This document shows positions 52,786 to 62,788 of a stretch of 64,000 nucleotides of DNA, piece by piece. How positions within the stretch are numbered: the stretch's first letter is position 1; each line of letters starts with the position of its first letter. The DNA is taken from NCBI RefSeq assembly GCF_009914765.1, contig NZ_WYDS01000001.1, positions 124,001 through 188,000 on the forward strand, written 5' to 3'. Source of the DNA: Halodesulfovibrio sp. MK-HDV (GTDB lineage Bacteria > Desulfobacterota > Desulfovibrionia > Desulfovibrionales > Desulfovibrionaceae). Position numbers and translations under genes: made by a program. The notes beneath the pieces are model-generated. The model saw nothing but the letters and a program-made list of their open reading frames with translations, had not been told where the DNA came from and searched no databases.

Positions 52786-54219
52786 TTACTTATTCATAGA
52801 AATAAAGAACTCGTTATTGCTTTTGGTCTTGCGCATTTTGTTAAGCAAGAAGTCCATGCTGTCAATGGTAGACATTGGAGCAAGGATTTTGCGAAGAATC
52901 CAAATTTTGTTAAGCATTTCTGTACCAAGAAGGAGATCTTCCTTACGAGTACCAGTGCGGTTGATATCAATTGCCGGGAACACGCGTTTTTCAGCGAGAT
53001 GACGGTCAAGGTAGATATCAAGGTTGCCAGTGCCTTTAAATTCTTCAAAGATGACTTCGTCCATGCGGGAACCAGTATCAATGAGAGCAGTGGCGATGAT
53101 AGTCAAGCTACCACCTTCTTCGAGGTTACGTGCTGCGCCAAAGAAACGCTTTGGGCGTTGCAGTGCGTTAGCATCGAGGCCACCGGAAAGAACACGGCCG
53201 GAAGATGGGGTAACTGCGTTGTATGCACGTCCAAGACGAGTAATGGAATCGAGCAAAATAACAACGTCTTTACCACGTTCTACAAGGCGCTTTGCTTTTT
53301 CCTGAACCATTTCTGCAACCTGTACGTGGCGCTGTGGTGGTTCATCAAAAGTAGAGCTGATAACCTCAGCGTTCTTAACCGTACGCTCCATATCAGTAAC
53401 TTCTTCAGGGCGTTCATCAATAAGCAGGATGATAAGATAAACATCCGGATTATTAGCATTGATGGAGTTAGCCAATGATTGAAGAAGAATAGTCTTACCA
53501 GTTCGTGGAGGAGCAACAATCAGACCACGTTGTCCACAGCCAATTGGGGCCATGAGGTCAATGACTCTGCCGGAAAGGTTTTCTTTTCCGTTTTCCATTA
53601 CGAGCTGGCGCTCTGGATAGATAGGAGTGAGGTTATCGAAGAGAACGAGGTTGCGAGATTTTTCAGGTGGTTCAAAGCCAATTTCATTGACTCTGAGCAG
53701 GGCAAAGTAGCGTTCGCCTTCTTTAGGCGGTCTAATTTGACCTGAAACTACATCACCTTTTCGCAGACCGAAGCGTCTGATCTGAGAAGGGGAAACATAA
53801 ATGTCATCCGGCCCAGGCATGTAGCTGTACATTGGCGAGCGTAAGAAACCAAACCCATCAGGAAGGATTTCGAGAACGCCCTCACCAAAGATGGCTCCAT
53901 TTTGTGCAGCACATTTTTGCAGTAAAGCAAAAATAAGCTCCTGCTTGCGCATGTTGCTCGGGTTCTCAATTTCATACTCTTTGGCAAGTTCCATCAGCTC
54001 TGCTGCTGGTTTGCGCTTAAGTTCTGAAAGGTTGAGACCTTCACTTGGATCTGCATTTGGATCGGGAGTAAATTGAGGCGCTGGGGCTCTCCGTGATCTA
54101 TCGCCACGGGAAGCAGCAGGAGGAGTTCTTCGTTTGCGAGCTGTAGGTCGGTCTGATGTTGACGCAGCCCTACGAGGTCTTTCCTGCTTCGCTTCTTCGA
54201 CGTCTTTTCTTGTTGCCAT
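52786..54219 (-). CDS. rho: Transcription termination factor Rho
   Basis: 477 residues, hexameric RNA helicase. The first ~60 residues are a basic, Arg/Pro-rich extension absent in E. coli but frequent in other phyla. Rho N-terminal and cold-shock-like domains follow ([29 protein letters not shown] at about 115-130), then Walker [10 protein letters not shown], Walker [11 protein letters not shown] and the R/Q-loop region. Ends [17 protein letters not shown]. Confidence 0.97.
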   Translation of the reverse strand: MATRKDVEEAKQERPRRAASTSDRPTARKRRTPPAASRGDRSRRAPAPQFTPDPNADPSEGLNLSELKRKPAAELMELAKEYEIENPSNMRKQELIFALLQKCAAQNGAIFGEGVLEILPDGFGFLRSPMYSYMPGPDDIYVSPSQIRRFGLRKGDVVSGQIRPPKEGERYFALLRVNEIGFEPPEKSRNLVLFDNLTPIYPERQLVMENGKENLSGRVIDLMAPIGCGQRGLIVAPPRTGKTILLQSLANSINANNPDVYLIILLIDERPEEVTDMERTVKNAEVISSTFDEPPQRHVQVAEMVQEKAKRLVERGKDVVILLDSITRLGRAYNAVTPSSGRVLSGGLDANALQRPKRFFGAARNLEEGGSLTIIATALIDTGSRMDEVIFEEFKGTGNLDIYLDRHLAEKRVFPAIDINRTGTRKEDLLLGTEMLNKIWILRKILAPMSTIDSMDFLLNKMRKTKSNNEFFISMNK

Positions 54220-54435
54220 ATAGACTCAAAGGAATGGTTTAATTTGAATAGAAATGTACAAGCGTACATAGAGGAGCTATGAGACATAGCCGATGACATA
54301 GTTTGGGAAGTTTTGTGCGTCCCCCGACGGAAGGACAAAGACGTTGAGCAGTGTCAAATGGGGGGGACTGAAGAAAACGTGTAACGTATATAGAAGAAAG
54401 TAGCTTATCAGGAAAAAAATGACAAGAAAGTGTGA
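54220..54435. other. Leader region of rho
   Basis: No gene seen. Rho mRNA leaders are often autoregulated; this 216-base stretch contains the rho promoter and a G7 run, but no hairpin I can defend. Confidence 0.35.
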
Positions 54436-54945
54436 CTATTTTTTTTCCTGTGCAGCAATTACGTCTGCAAACATTTCTTCAATTTGTTTTTGAACAGCGT
54501 CTTGGGTGGTGTCTGTAGCGTGGGCAACTTCAAGGGTAATGAGACCCATTGCCTGTTCTAATAAGCGACGCTCACCGAATGAAAGTTCTTTATCCTTACC
54601 GATAAGCAAAAGTTCTTTAAGGACGTATGCTACGTCTTCAAGAGCGCCACTTTTCAGTTTGTCGGAATACTCACGGTAACGGCGGTTCCAGTTCTGACCA
54701 GTATAGCCAGTGAACCCTGAGCGATCATCGAGAGATTTAAGAAGATCAAGAGCCTCTTCATGTGTGCACAGTGGACGCAACACATTGGTTGCGGTTGTAA
54801 CTGGCACCATAAGAGTCACATTGTTGCTCAGTATCCGGATGAAGTAGAATTCAGCCTCGGTACCGCCAACAGTCTGAGTCTCGATTCTTTCTACTTTGCC
54901 TACACCCTGAGCTGGGTATACTACTAATTGATCCTGAGCGAACAC
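54436..54945 (-). CDS. CarD/CdnL-family transcription regulator
   Basis: 169 residues. Begins MFAQDQLVVYPAQGVGKVERIE, the RNAP-interacting Tudor-like domain of CarD/CdnL, with the C-terminal helical DNA-binding domain (NWNRRYREYSDKLKSG, LSFGERRLLEQAMGLI). It stabilises open promoter complexes, often at rRNA promoters. The GTG at 54945 is the start: AAGGAG lies seven bases upstream and the family always begins with this strand. In the same run as pth, rplY and prs. Confidence 0.92.
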   Translation of the reverse strand: MFAQDQLVVYPAQGVGKVERIETQTVGGTEAEFYFIRILSNNVTLMVPVTTATNVLRPLCTHEEALDLLKSLDDRSGFTGYTGQNWNRRYREYSDKLKSGALEDVAYVLKELLLIGKDKELSFGERRLLEQAMGLITLEVAHATDTTQDAVQKQIEEMFADVIAAQEKK

Positions 54946-55041
54946 AGCGAATCTCCTTGCAATATCTGCGTTACATCGTGAAACGCGAATCACACTCTAA
55001 CGCAATAAGCACTAAGAGTCTATGGTTATCTAATCGAAGAA

Positions 55042-55647
55042 TTAGGGAAGCTTAAAGGCGTTGGTTATTTTCACCGCTTCGTCAAAACCTGATGAAACAA
55101 ACGCTTCAAGACCTTTACGGGCACCTTCAAGAACCATTTCTACGTCTTCGCTTTCGGTTTTAGTGAAGCGGTTAAGAACGTAGTTAGAAACGGATCCATG
55201 TTCCGGTTTGCCTATACCAAGACGCATGCGATTAAAATTGCGACTTCCAAGGTGCTGTTCAATGGAGCGTAATCCATTGTGTCCAGCGTGGCCGCCACCG
55301 ATTTTAAATTTCATTCGCCCTAGTGGTAGGTCTAGTTCGTCATGCAGTACAATAACCTGTTCAGGTTCAATGTCGAAGTAGTTACACGCATGGCCGACAG
55401 CTTCACCGGAAAGGTTCATGTAGGTCATTGGCTTTATGATAAGCCAGAAGTTGCGGGATGTGCCTATTCTGCATTTCCATGCATCATATTTTTTCTTTCC
55501 GATGGAAAGGGGAGAGCATGCATCTGGCGAAAAACGCTGGGCATCTTTCAAAAGGTGGTCTGCAACCATAAATCCGAGGTTGTGCCGGGTATTGTCGTAT
55601 TCTTTACCCGGGTTACCCAATCCAACGATTACTCCGGAAATATTCAT
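55042..55647 (-). CDS. pth: Peptidyl-tRNA hydrolase
   Basis: 201 residues. GLGNPGKEYDNTRHNLGF (about 7-24) with the catalytic His, KPMTYMNLSG, HDELDLPLGRMKFK and GGHAGHNGLRSI are the invariant Pth motifs. Start at the ATG of MNISG; six upstream codons are excluded. Recycles peptidyl-tRNA. Confidence 0.97.
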   Translation of the reverse strand: MNISGVIVGLGNPGKEYDNTRHNLGFMVADHLLKDAQRFSPDACSPLSIGKKKYDAWKCRIGTSRNFWLIIKPMTYMNLSGEAVGHACNYFDIEPEQVIVLHDELDLPLGRMKFKIGGGHAGHNGLRSIEQHLGSRNFNRMRLGIGKPEHGSVSNYVLNRFTKTESEDVEMVLEGARKGLEAFVSSGFDEAVKITNAFKLP

Positions 55648-55681
55648 AGCTATCCTGTTAAGCAATCCAATAAAAAGGAAA

Positions 55682-55707
55682 TGGCCTCATACCGAAGCAT
55701 GAGGCCA
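55682..55707 (-). terminator. Terminator-like hairpin between rplY and pth
   Basis: 9-bp stem TGGCCTCAT/ATGAGGCCA followed on the minus strand by TTTCCTTTTTATTGG. Confidence 0.65.
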
Positions 55708-55728
55708 ACGATTTCACAAGGAATTCGC

Positions 55729-56316
55729 TTAAGCTTCTTCTTCTTCGTCAGTTGCTGCAGAACCACGACCTGGTACTACTGCAAGTACTTTGAAGTCGTT
55801 ATCGTAGTAAGCAGTAACGTTTTCTGGAAGTTCGATATCGCTAACGTTGAGGAATGTGTGGATGCTGTAATCAGTAACATCAACAACAATTTCGTTAGGG
55901 ATGTCTGCAGGCTTAGCAGAAACAGTGATAACCTGACGGTATTCTTCAAGACGACCGCCGAGTTTAACACCTTTGGATTCGCCAGTTGTGCGAACAGCAA
56001 CTTTAATGCGAATTTCTTTATCAGCATCTACGCCGTAGAAGTCAACATGCTGGAGACGGTTTTTGAACGGGTGACGCTCAAGTTTCCAGATAAGACATTC
56101 TTTAGTTTCGCCTTCGATATCAAGTTCGATAACGTTGGTAAGACCAGCTTTTTCGTAAAGCTTGATCAATGCCATTTCGTCCATCTGAACTGGAACGTTG
56201 TCACCGGAAGTGCTGTAAAAGATACCAGGAACGTTGCCAGCTAAACGAAGCTGACGGTTTGCACCTTTACCAAGACCTTCACGTTTTGCAACGGAAAAAG
56301 TAATTTTTTCTGACAT
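55729..56316 (-). CDS. rplY: 50S ribosomal protein L25/Ctc family
   Basis: 195 residues, the long form: an L25-type 5S rRNA-binding N-terminal domain (residues 1-95, KITFSVAKREGLGKGANRQL) plus a TL5 C-terminal beta domain (VKLGGRLEEYRQVITVSAKP). Ends in an acidic tail (DEEEEA). Start at MSEKIT behind AAGGAG. Common order prs-rplY-pth. Confidence 0.95.
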   Translation of the reverse strand: MSEKITFSVAKREGLGKGANRQLRLAGNVPGIFYSTSGDNVPVQMDEMALIKLYEKAGLTNVIELDIEGETKECLIWKLERHPFKNRLQHVDFYGVDADKEIRIKVAVRTTGESKGVKLGGRLEEYRQVITVSAKPADIPNEIVVDVTDYSIHTFLNVSDIELPENVTAYYDNDFKVLAVVPGRGSAATDEEEEA

Positions 56317-56373
56317 GTAATAGCTCCTTTGAGGTTCCACCACGAGATGTTTCACTCGCTGCAGACACGTTCT

Positions 56374-57321
56374 TTATACGAAAAGAACGCTAACGGAGGA
56401 TTCCGTATGGATATTATGAATTGCTTTAGCAAGAAGGCCTGCAATAGAGAGGACTTCAAGTTTATCGCAATGATCGAGTTTGTCGCCGAGCTCAATAGTA
56501 TCGGTAACAAAAACTTTTTTGAAAGCTGAATTACAAAGACGGTCAATGGCTGGACCGGAGAGAACCGGGTGTGTAGTACACGCCATAACTTCTTTGGCAC
56601 CGTTGCTCATAAGAACGTCAGCTGCAGCACACATGGTACCAGCAGTATCGATCATATCGTCGACAACGATGGCTATTTTATCTTTTACATCACCGATAAC
56701 GTGCATTGCCTGAGCCTGGTTAGGCTTGTCACGACGTTTGTCGATGATTGCGAGGCCAGCGTTAAGACGTTTTGCGTAAGCACGCGCACGTTCAACACCA
56801 CCAGCATCAGGAGAAACCAAAACGATCTCGCCTTTTTCGCTCTGAATGCCACGAAGGCGGTCAAGCATAACTGGCGCAGCGTAGAGGTTGTCTACAGGAG
56901 CATCAAAGAAGCCCTGAATCTGGCCTGCATGGAGGTCTACGGTTACAAGGCGGTCCATGCCAGCAGTAGTCAGGAAGTCCGCAACAACTTTTGCACTGAT
57001 AGGCGCACGAGGAGCAACTTTGCGATCCTGACGTGCGTATCCGTAGTAGGGAACAACTGCAGTCACGCGGCCAACACTAGCACGCTTGAGGGCGTCGAGC
57101 ATAAGACAAAGCTGCATGAGGTTATCGTTAACAGGCGCAGAAGTAGAGAGAACAACAAATACGTCGTCGCCTCGTACGTTTGCACCGATCTCGATGCGGC
57201 ATTCGCCATCGCTGAAAGTTTCACAAAGGGTTGGAGTAAGCTCGCAGCCTAAGTGGCTACAGATAGCTTCTGCCAACGCAGGATTGGAAGAGCCGGTGAG
57301 GATTTTTAGATCGCCGTTCAT
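56374..57321 (-). CDS. prs: Ribose-phosphate pyrophosphokinase
   Basis: 315 residues, makes [24 protein letters not shown] (about 96-115) is the ATP loop, HAGQIQGFF the flag, and [12 protein letters not shown] (about 217-228) the PRPP-binding loop. Class I length. tRNA-Gln lies 38 bases upstream. Confidence 0.97.
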   Translation of the reverse strand: MNGDLKILTGSSNPALAEAICSHLGCELTPTLCETFSDGECRIEIGANVRGDDVFVVLSTSAPVNDNLMQLCLMLDALKRASVGRVTAVVPYYGYARQDRKVAPRAPISAKVVADFLTTAGMDRLVTVDLHAGQIQGFFDAPVDNLYAAPVMLDRLRGIQSEKGEIVLVSPDAGGVERARAYAKRLNAGLAIIDKRRDKPNQAQAMHVIGDVKDKIAIVVDDMIDTAGTMCAAADVLMSNGAKEVMACTTHPVLSGPAIDRLCNSAFKKVFVTDTIELGDKLDHCDKLEVLSIAGLLAKAIHNIHTESSVSVLFV

Positions 57322-57359
57322 GATACCATACTGGGGTTATAGTTAGTTATCTGTAAAAA

Positions 57360-57435
57360 TGGTTGGGACGGCAGGACTTGAACCCGCGGATGTCGGGACC
57401 AAAACCCGATGCCTTACCAACTTGGCTACGTCCCA
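57360..57435 (-). tRNA. tRNA-Gln (anticodon TTG)
   Basis: Acceptor TGGGACG/CGTCCCA, anticodon stem TCGGG/CCCGA with loop TTTTGGT, T arm GCGGG/CCTGC, CCA encoded. Lies between ispE and prs. Confidence 0.95.
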
Positions 57436-57438
57436 GTA

Positions 57439-58326
57439 TTACAGATGGTGGATATATGTGGCAACGCCATCAGCCTCTAAGGCCGTTGCAGCACTAGCAG
57501 CCTGTTCCATCTCTCGATACAAAGCAAAGATGCTTGAACCGCTTCCACTCATAACAGCGCCTTCAGCGCCAAATGCCATGAGTTTGTCTTTGTACGCCCG
57601 CAGCTTCGGAAAGGCCGAGTATACCACCACTTCAAAACTATTAAAAAGCCACAAGGCACGAGAGGAGTGCTTTCTATCTTTTGACGTTGTAGTTGTCAAG
57701 ATTTCTTTCTTATTATCGCTCATACGATCAGTTAGCATAGCCTTGTCCCAAGCCGCAAATGCCCACGGTGTGGAGATGCTGACGTCAGGACAAATAAGTA
57801 CAAGAAAATATCCGGAAAGAGAGACATCAGACGGTTTGAGACGGTCACCGATGCCTGTTGCGTGTGCCGGAATATTGTTCAGGAAAAATGGTACATCTGC
57901 TCCAATTGTCGCAGCAAGGGCGTTGAGTGATTCCGGAGAAAGTGCATTTTTCGGACAATACTTATTGAGATAATTGAGCATAACTGCAGCATCAGAGCTT
58001 CCGCCTCCAAGACCCGCGCCATCTGGAATACCTTTTTCAACAGATATTTCAAGATCAGGCTTCCAGTCTGTTGCAGCACAATATTTCTCCCAGCATTTAT
58101 ACATAATGTTTTTTTCAGGAGGAATAGAGAGCCCCGGGCAATCAAGAAGAAGCCCGCTTCCAGCAGCGCCTTTAGAAATTGTTATTATGTCAAATGGCTT
58201 TGGAAGGGGAAAAAAGAGGGTATCAAGTTCATGGTATCCGTCTTCACGAACGCCAGTAATTTCTAAATGCAGGTTGATTTTGCATCCAGCGCGCAATGTT
58301 ACCAAGTCTGGTTGTGTAAGAGGCAT
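57439..58326 (-). CDS. ispE: 4-diphosphocytidyl-2-C-methyl-D-erythritol kinase
   Basis: 295 residues, GHMP kinase of the MEP isoprenoid path. AGCKINLHLEITGVREDGYH near the N-terminus, the GHMP ATP loop PDGAGLGGGSSDAAV (about 95-109) and the C-terminal MSGSGSSIFALY. Start at the ATG directly behind the hslV stop (TAATATG), so translation is coupled; a long upstream extension would lie inside hslV in another frame. Confidence 0.95.
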   Translation of the reverse strand: MPLTQPDLVTLRAGCKINLHLEITGVREDGYHELDTLFFPLPKPFDIITISKGAAGSGLLLDCPGLSIPPEKNIMYKCWEKYCAATDWKPDLEISVEKGIPDGAGLGGGSSDAAVMLNYLNKYCPKNALSPESLNALAATIGADVPFFLNNIPAHATGIGDRLKPSDVSLSGYFLVLICPDVSISTPWAFAAWDKAMLTDRMSDNKKEILTTTTSKDRKHSSRALWLFNSFEVVVYSAFPKLRAYKDKLMAFGAEGAVMSGSGSSIFALYREMEQAASAATALEADGVATYIHHL

Positions 58327-58327
58327 A

Positions 58328-58867
58328 TTATGCACTAATGGTTTCGATCGTGAGATTCTCGTTGGTGAATACGCATATTTCTGAAGCAATCGCCATTGAG
58401 TGGCGGCAGATCTCTTCCGGAGCCATTTCGGTGTTACGCTGCAATGCACGTGCTGCGGAAAGGGCATATGCGCCACCGCTACCAATTGCTGCGATGTTGT
58501 CATCAGGTTCGATAACATCACCGTTACCACTGATGATGAAGATGTATTCAGCATCTGCAACGATCAGCATTGCTTCAAGTTTTCGTAGATATTTATCAGA
58601 ACGCCAATCTTTAGCCATTTCAACAGATGCGCGTAACAAGTTGCCGCCAAACTCTTCAAGTTTAGCTTCGCAACGCTCAAACAAAGTAAATGCATCTGCT
58701 GTTGCTCCAGCGAAACCAGCGATTACTTTATCACGGTAGATGCGGCGCACTTTGCGTGCCTGATGCTTCATAACAATGGACTGTCCCAAAGTTACCTGAC
58801 CGTCACCTGCTACTGCAACACCGTTAGCATTTTTTACCGCTAGAATAGTTGTTCCACGAAGTTCCAT
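58328..58867 (-). CDS. hslV: ATP-dependent protease subunit HslV
   Basis: 179 residues, proteasome-like threonine peptidase of HslUV. The N-terminus [11 protein letters not shown] shows the catalytic Thr after a five-residue leader. GDGQVTLG and [14 protein letters not shown] are family blocks. hslU is not adjacent in the window. Confidence 0.96.
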   Translation of the reverse strand: MELRGTTILAVKNANGVAVAGDGQVTLGQSIVMKHQARKVRRIYRDKVIAGFAGATADAFTLFERCEAKLEEFGGNLLRASVEMAKDWRSDKYLRKLEAMLIVADAEYIFIISGNGDVIEPDDNIAAIGSGGAYALSAARALQRNTEMAPEEICRHSMAIASEICVFTNENLTIETISA

Positions 58868-58965
58868 GACTAATCCTTATATTGTACTTGTCGAATATGA
58901 ATCGAAGTTATTTAGATTGAGAGAGAATATGCTTTTTTTGCCAAAAGGCAGAGGCAAAATAAAAA

Positions 58966-60429
58966 TTATTTCCAGTAGGCAGCTCGTTCATCTCGTTGCT
59001 TTTTAATTAATTCAAGAGCGGATGTCTGCTTTTGATTACTAGCAAGCGCTTCGGCTTTTTTGATATGATATGCTGTTTTCTTCGCGTCATTGCGGTACAG
59101 CGCGCTGTATGCAAGATGTAGGTGTCCATTAAATTGGTCACCGCTTTGTCCGAGCATTTTTCCATAGAAAAAATGTACTTCTGAATCTTCAGGTAGTGTC
59201 CGTAAAATTTTCTTGTAATAGGTGCCCGCAGATTTGGCATCACCTTTGTCGTTCAATAGACGGGCATAGAAGAACAGCGTCATCAAGTCTTCAGGGTTCC
59301 GTACGGCAGCCTTTTGGAGCAGGAAAATTGCTTTCTTAGTATCACCCTTGGTGTAGTGGAATTTGCCTGCCTCACGAAGAATTAAGTAGTCTTTTGGTGC
59401 GCCTTCTAATGCTTTATCAAAATATGTAGCGGCTTTTTTTACTTTGTTAATCCTTGCCGAGGCAATACCTTGCCCCATGAGAACGAGCGGTGTCTGTTCT
59501 TGATTTGCAAAATAGGAGAGTGCCGTTGACGCATCGGTGAACTGTGAACGAATGAGAGTTTGCACTCGTTTGAACCGCGCGTCATCTTCAGGGCGGTTTT
59601 GTAGTTCCATTGGCAAAGAAGCAACTCGGTCGGCGAGGTAGTTTTGACGTTCTTCTACGTCCGGGTGAGTTGATAAATAGGTCGGCATATTGGAGCCGGA
59701 CTCCCATTTTCGTCTGCGGATTTTAGCAAAACTGCTGGAAAGCCCTTTGGGATTGTATCCTGCTTCAGTAAGATAAATAAGTCCCATTTGATCAGCTTCT
59801 CGTTCGTCAGCACGGCTATAATTGAGCAATGCTGCCTGACCTGCTGCCATAGAGCCGGTAATAAGACCACTGGCAACTTCACCCCCGTTGCCTGTTGTTG
59901 CACCAAGCACGGCACCAGCGAGCATCCCTACAAGGCTCATAATTTGAACTTTTTGCGATTTTTCAATGCGTTGTGCGATGTGTCGTTGTGTGATGTGCGC
60001 AAGTTCGTGAGCAAGAACACCCGCAAGTTCGGATTCGTGTTCCATTTCCAACAACATAGCTGTGTGGACAAACACGTAGCCCCCCGGCACAGCAAATGCA
60101 TTAAGGGTATCGTTTACGATAACATTAATTTCAAATGGGAATGGTTGGGGAGGGATGTTTTTTTGGAGCCTTTTCAATATGCCGTTGGCATATGATACGA
60201 TCTCTGGATCCTCAATAATTGGCATTCTGGATTTAATGAGAATGCTGAATTTTTTGCCAAGCTCAACTTCTTCTTTTACGCCGAAATCTCCGAACGCATC
60301 AAGAATATTAGCTTTTGCTAGATGGACAGGCGGTAATAAGACAGTAAGCACTGCAACAAAAGTGCACAAGAGGTTCTTCCAGAATGGAGTATTGTTCGTT
60401 GTGAAATAATGCTGCAGTGCTTTTTTCAT
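58966..60429 (-). CDS. M48-family metalloprotease with TPR repeats (BepA-like)
   Basis: 487 residues. A signal peptide at residues 1-40, the zinc motif HELAH (141-145) with the third ligand Glu in the ADEREADQMG block, then TPR repeats from about 290 to the end. This is the order of BepA (YfgC), the periplasmic protease/chaperone that checks outer membrane proteins such as LptD and BamA. Start at MKKALQ; six upstream codons are excluded. Two bases after cysS. Confidence 0.92.
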   Translation of the reverse strand: MKKALQHYFTTNNTPFWKNLLCTFVAVLTVLLPPVHLAKANILDAFGDFGVKEEVELGKKFSILIKSRMPIIEDPEIVSYANGILKRLQKNIPPQPFPFEINVIVNDTLNAFAVPGGYVFVHTAMLLEMEHESELAGVLAHELAHITQRHIAQRIEKSQKVQIMSLVGMLAGAVLGATTGNGGEVASGLITGSMAAGQAALLNYSRADEREADQMGLIYLTEAGYNPKGLSSSFAKIRRRKWESGSNMPTYLSTHPDVEERQNYLADRVASLPMELQNRPEDDARFKRVQTLIRSQFTDASTALSYFANQEQTPLVLMGQGIASARINKVKKAATYFDKALEGAPKDYLILREAGKFHYTKGDTKKAIFLLQKAAVRNPEDLMTLFFYARLLNDKGDAKSAGTYYKKILRTLPEDSEVHFFYGKMLGQSGDQFNGHLHLAYSALYRNDAKKTAYHIKKAEALASNQKQTSALELIKKQRDERAAYWK

Positions 60430-60431
60430 AG

Positions 60432-61889
60432 TTAGATTACATCCCATACAGGGCCGGTAGGTGTATCGCGTACATCCACGCCCAATTCGGTAAGTTTTCC
60501 ACGGATAGTGTCAGCAGCTTCAAAGTCTTTGTTCTTGCGAGCTTCGAGGCGCTGTACCATTAGTTCTTCAAGAGCATCAATGGAGATGTTTTTACGTGTA
60601 GCGCGCTTCATCTTGAGATCCAGCAGGAAGGACTCTGCATCAAGACCGAACAGGCCGAGCACTGCACTCCATTTGGTGAAATCAGCGGTAAAGCGTTCGA
60701 AGAGTTCTTTAGCATCTTCGGACTTGCGCATGCCTTTATCTTCAATGATACGGTTCATAAGACGCACAAGAGTAAAGATATGGCCGGTTGCACCAGCAGT
60801 GTTCATATCATCAGCCATAGCTGCATCAAATGCAGCGCACTGGTCTTCGTACTCTTTGAGAACATCTTCAGGCAGAGCAGCTTTGCTCCACTTGGATTTG
60901 TTGAGTTCGTTAAGAACTGCAAGCTTGGTTTCGTAAATGCGCTTAATGCTCTTTTCAGCTTCGTCCATAGCAATAAAGCTAAAGTCGATAGGACTGCGGT
61001 AGTGCTTAGTGAGCAAGAAGAAACGAAGCACTTCTGGAAGGTAGGACTCCAGAATGTCACGGATGGTTTTGAAGTTGCCAAGAGACTTGGACATCTTTTC
61101 AGAATCAATCTGTACAAAACCGTTGTGAACCCAGTAGCGTGCCATTTCTGTCTCGGAAGCAGCTTCGCTCTGTGCAATTTCATTTTCATGATGTGGGAAA
61201 ATAAGATCAAGTCCGCCGCCGTGAATATCCAATGGCAACGGCATGTGACGATGACTCATTGCCGAACACTCGATATGCCAGCCAGGACGACCTTGTCCCC
61301 AAGGGCTTTCCCAGGAAGGTTCTCCCGGTTTTGCGCCTTTCCAGAGAGCAAAGTCGAGTGGATCTTCTTTTTCATCACCGGGTGTAACTCGTGCACCGGA
61401 GCGCATGTCATCAACATCACGACCGGAGAGTTTGCCATAGTCTTTGAATTCGCGAACACGGAAGTACACGTCTCCGGATTCAGTAGAGTATGCCTTGCCT
61501 TTTTCGATCAAGGTTTCACACAGTGCGATCATGTCACCGATGTGTTCAGTACATTTAGGCTCAATGTCAGCACGAAGAACGTTGAGAATATCCATGTCTT
61601 CATAGAAGGTCTGGATGTATTTTTCTGCGATTTCAGTGCTGCTCAAACCTTCTTCGTTGGCGCGTTTGATGATTTTATCATCAACGTCGGTGAAGTTACG
61701 TGCAAACAAAACTTCAAGACCAGTGCTGCGAAGGTAGCGAACCAGAACGTCAAAAACTACTGCAGATCGAGCGTGACCAATATGACAAAGATCGTATGCG
61801 GTAATACCACATACATACATGTTCACTTTGCCTTCAGTAAGAGGAGTAAAAATCTCTTTTTTGTGTGTCAGAGTATTATAGAGCTGCAT
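60432..61889 (-). CDS. cysS: Cysteinyl-tRNA synthetase
   Basis: 485 residues, class Ia. Zinc Cys27 in YVCGITAYD, HIGH motif at 36-39, second zinc region HIECSAMSHRHM and HHENEIAQSE, and KMSKSLGN. Start at MQLYN, with AGGA eleven bases upstream; 22 upstream codons overlap rpiB in another frame and are excluded. Confidence 0.96.
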   Translation of the reverse strand: MQLYNTLTHKKEIFTPLTEGKVNMYVCGITAYDLCHIGHARSAVVFDVLVRYLRSTGLEVLFARNFTDVDDKIIKRANEEGLSSTEIAEKYIQTFYEDMDILNVLRADIEPKCTEHIGDMIALCETLIEKGKAYSTESGDVYFRVREFKDYGKLSGRDVDDMRSGARVTPGDEKEDPLDFALWKGAKPGEPSWESPWGQGRPGWHIECSAMSHRHMPLPLDIHGGGLDLIFPHHENEIAQSEAASETEMARYWVHNGFVQIDSEKMSKSLGNFKTIRDILESYLPEVLRFFLLTKHYRSPIDFSFIAMDEAEKSIKRIYETKLAVLNELNKSKWSKAALPEDVLKEYEDQCAAFDAAMADDMNTAGATGHIFTLVRLMNRIIEDKGMRKSEDAKELFERFTADFTKWSAVLGLFGLDAESFLLDLKMKRATRKNISIDALEELMVQRLEARKNKDFEAADTIRGKLTELGVDVRDTPTGPVWDVI

Positions 61890-61905
61890 GGTCGTAGGAT
61901 TCCTT

Positions 61906-62340
61906 CTACGCTTTGTCGAACTGGTCAATGCGACGCTGGTGACGGCCGCCTTCAAATTCGGTTTCTAAGAAAAGTTCAGCAAGATTTATGGCAACACCAG
62001 GGCCAGTAACACGTTCACCAAGGCAAAGTATGTTTGCATTGTTGTGCTGGCGGGTAAGGCGGGCATGAAATTCGTTTGTTGCAAGCGCAGCACGAATGCC
62101 CGGAATGCGGTTGGCAGCCATAGACATGCCAATACCGGTGCCGCAAATAAGAATACCAAGCGCGTTTTCTTCCAGAACCTTTGTACAGACTTTCTCTGCG
62201 TACATTGGATAGTCTGTGCTTTCGGTGGAATAGCAACCCAAGTCTTCAACGTCGTAGCCTTTCTTGATAAGGTCTTCTACGATAACGACTTTAAGGGCAA
62301 AGCCACCATGATCTGCGCCGATAAATACTTTTTTAGACAT
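61906..62340 (-). CDS. rpiB: Ribose-5-phosphate isomerase B
   Basis: 144 residues. GADHGGFALK at the N-terminus, the active-site Cys in LICGTGIGMSMAANR, and the C-terminal catalytic loop EFHARLTRQHNNANIL. Pentose phosphate path. Directly upstream of cysS. Confidence 0.95.
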   Translation of the reverse strand: MSKKVFIGADHGGFALKVVIVEDLIKKGYDVEDLGCYSTESTDYPMYAEKVCTKVLEENALGILICGTGIGMSMAANRIPGIRAALATNEFHARLTRQHNNANILCLGERVTGPGVAINLAELFLETEFEGGRHQRRIDQFDKA

Positions 62341-62376
62341 TATTACCTCTATGTTACTGGCGGCGTAATCGCCGAG

Positions 62377-62685
62377 TTATGCTTCTTGCTTATGCGCTTC
62401 TTTTAGACGCGCAATTTCTTCTTTTAAAAAACTGATTTGCTTTGCAGCGCTGGTCATTTCAAAAGATGGGATAGCAGGTTTCTCTTCATTTTCTTCAAGA
62501 TGGTACGAAGTCACCTTGCCGAGTGCTGCATACTCTTGCTCTAAGCGCTTTTCAAGCTGCTTTATTTCAAAAGAGTGAAGAATGTCAGAAAACATGCGTT
62601 TCATGTTCTGTTTCCAGACGGAAATACCAAAGCAAAGGTTTTGGAAAACAGATTTATCTTTTTCAGGTGTGGAAGTATCAGACAT
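62377..62685 (-). CDS. Coiled-coil hypothetical protein
   Basis: 102 residues, start behind GAGGAAATC. Residues 30-65 and 75-100 are heptad-rich helices (LEKRLEQEYAALG; ISFLKEEIARLKEAH). No membrane segment. No known domain. Follows the LolB-like gene by 103 bases and precedes rpiB. Confidence 0.65.
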   Translation of the reverse strand: MSDTSTPEKDKSVFQNLCFGISVWKQNMKRMFSDILHSFEIKQLEKRLEQEYAALGKVTSYHLEENEEKPAIPSFEMTSAAKQISFLKEEIARLKEAHKQEA

Positions 62686-62788
62686 GATTTCCTCGTATAG
62701 TTTGCAATGCAATTGAGCATCTTACGGCGACGACTGTTTATTAAACGGGATAAATAGTCACTGCACAGTATAAAAGTAGTTCCAATGG

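Noticed and set aside
55342-56244. Open frame of 300 codons on the plus strand
   Set aside because: Runs antisense across both pth and rplY and the gap between them; no protein motif.
60780-62009. Open frame of 409 codons on the plus strand
   Set aside because: Antisense to cysS and the end of rpiB; composition (many Phe, Cys, Val, Asn) is a reverse-strand artefact.
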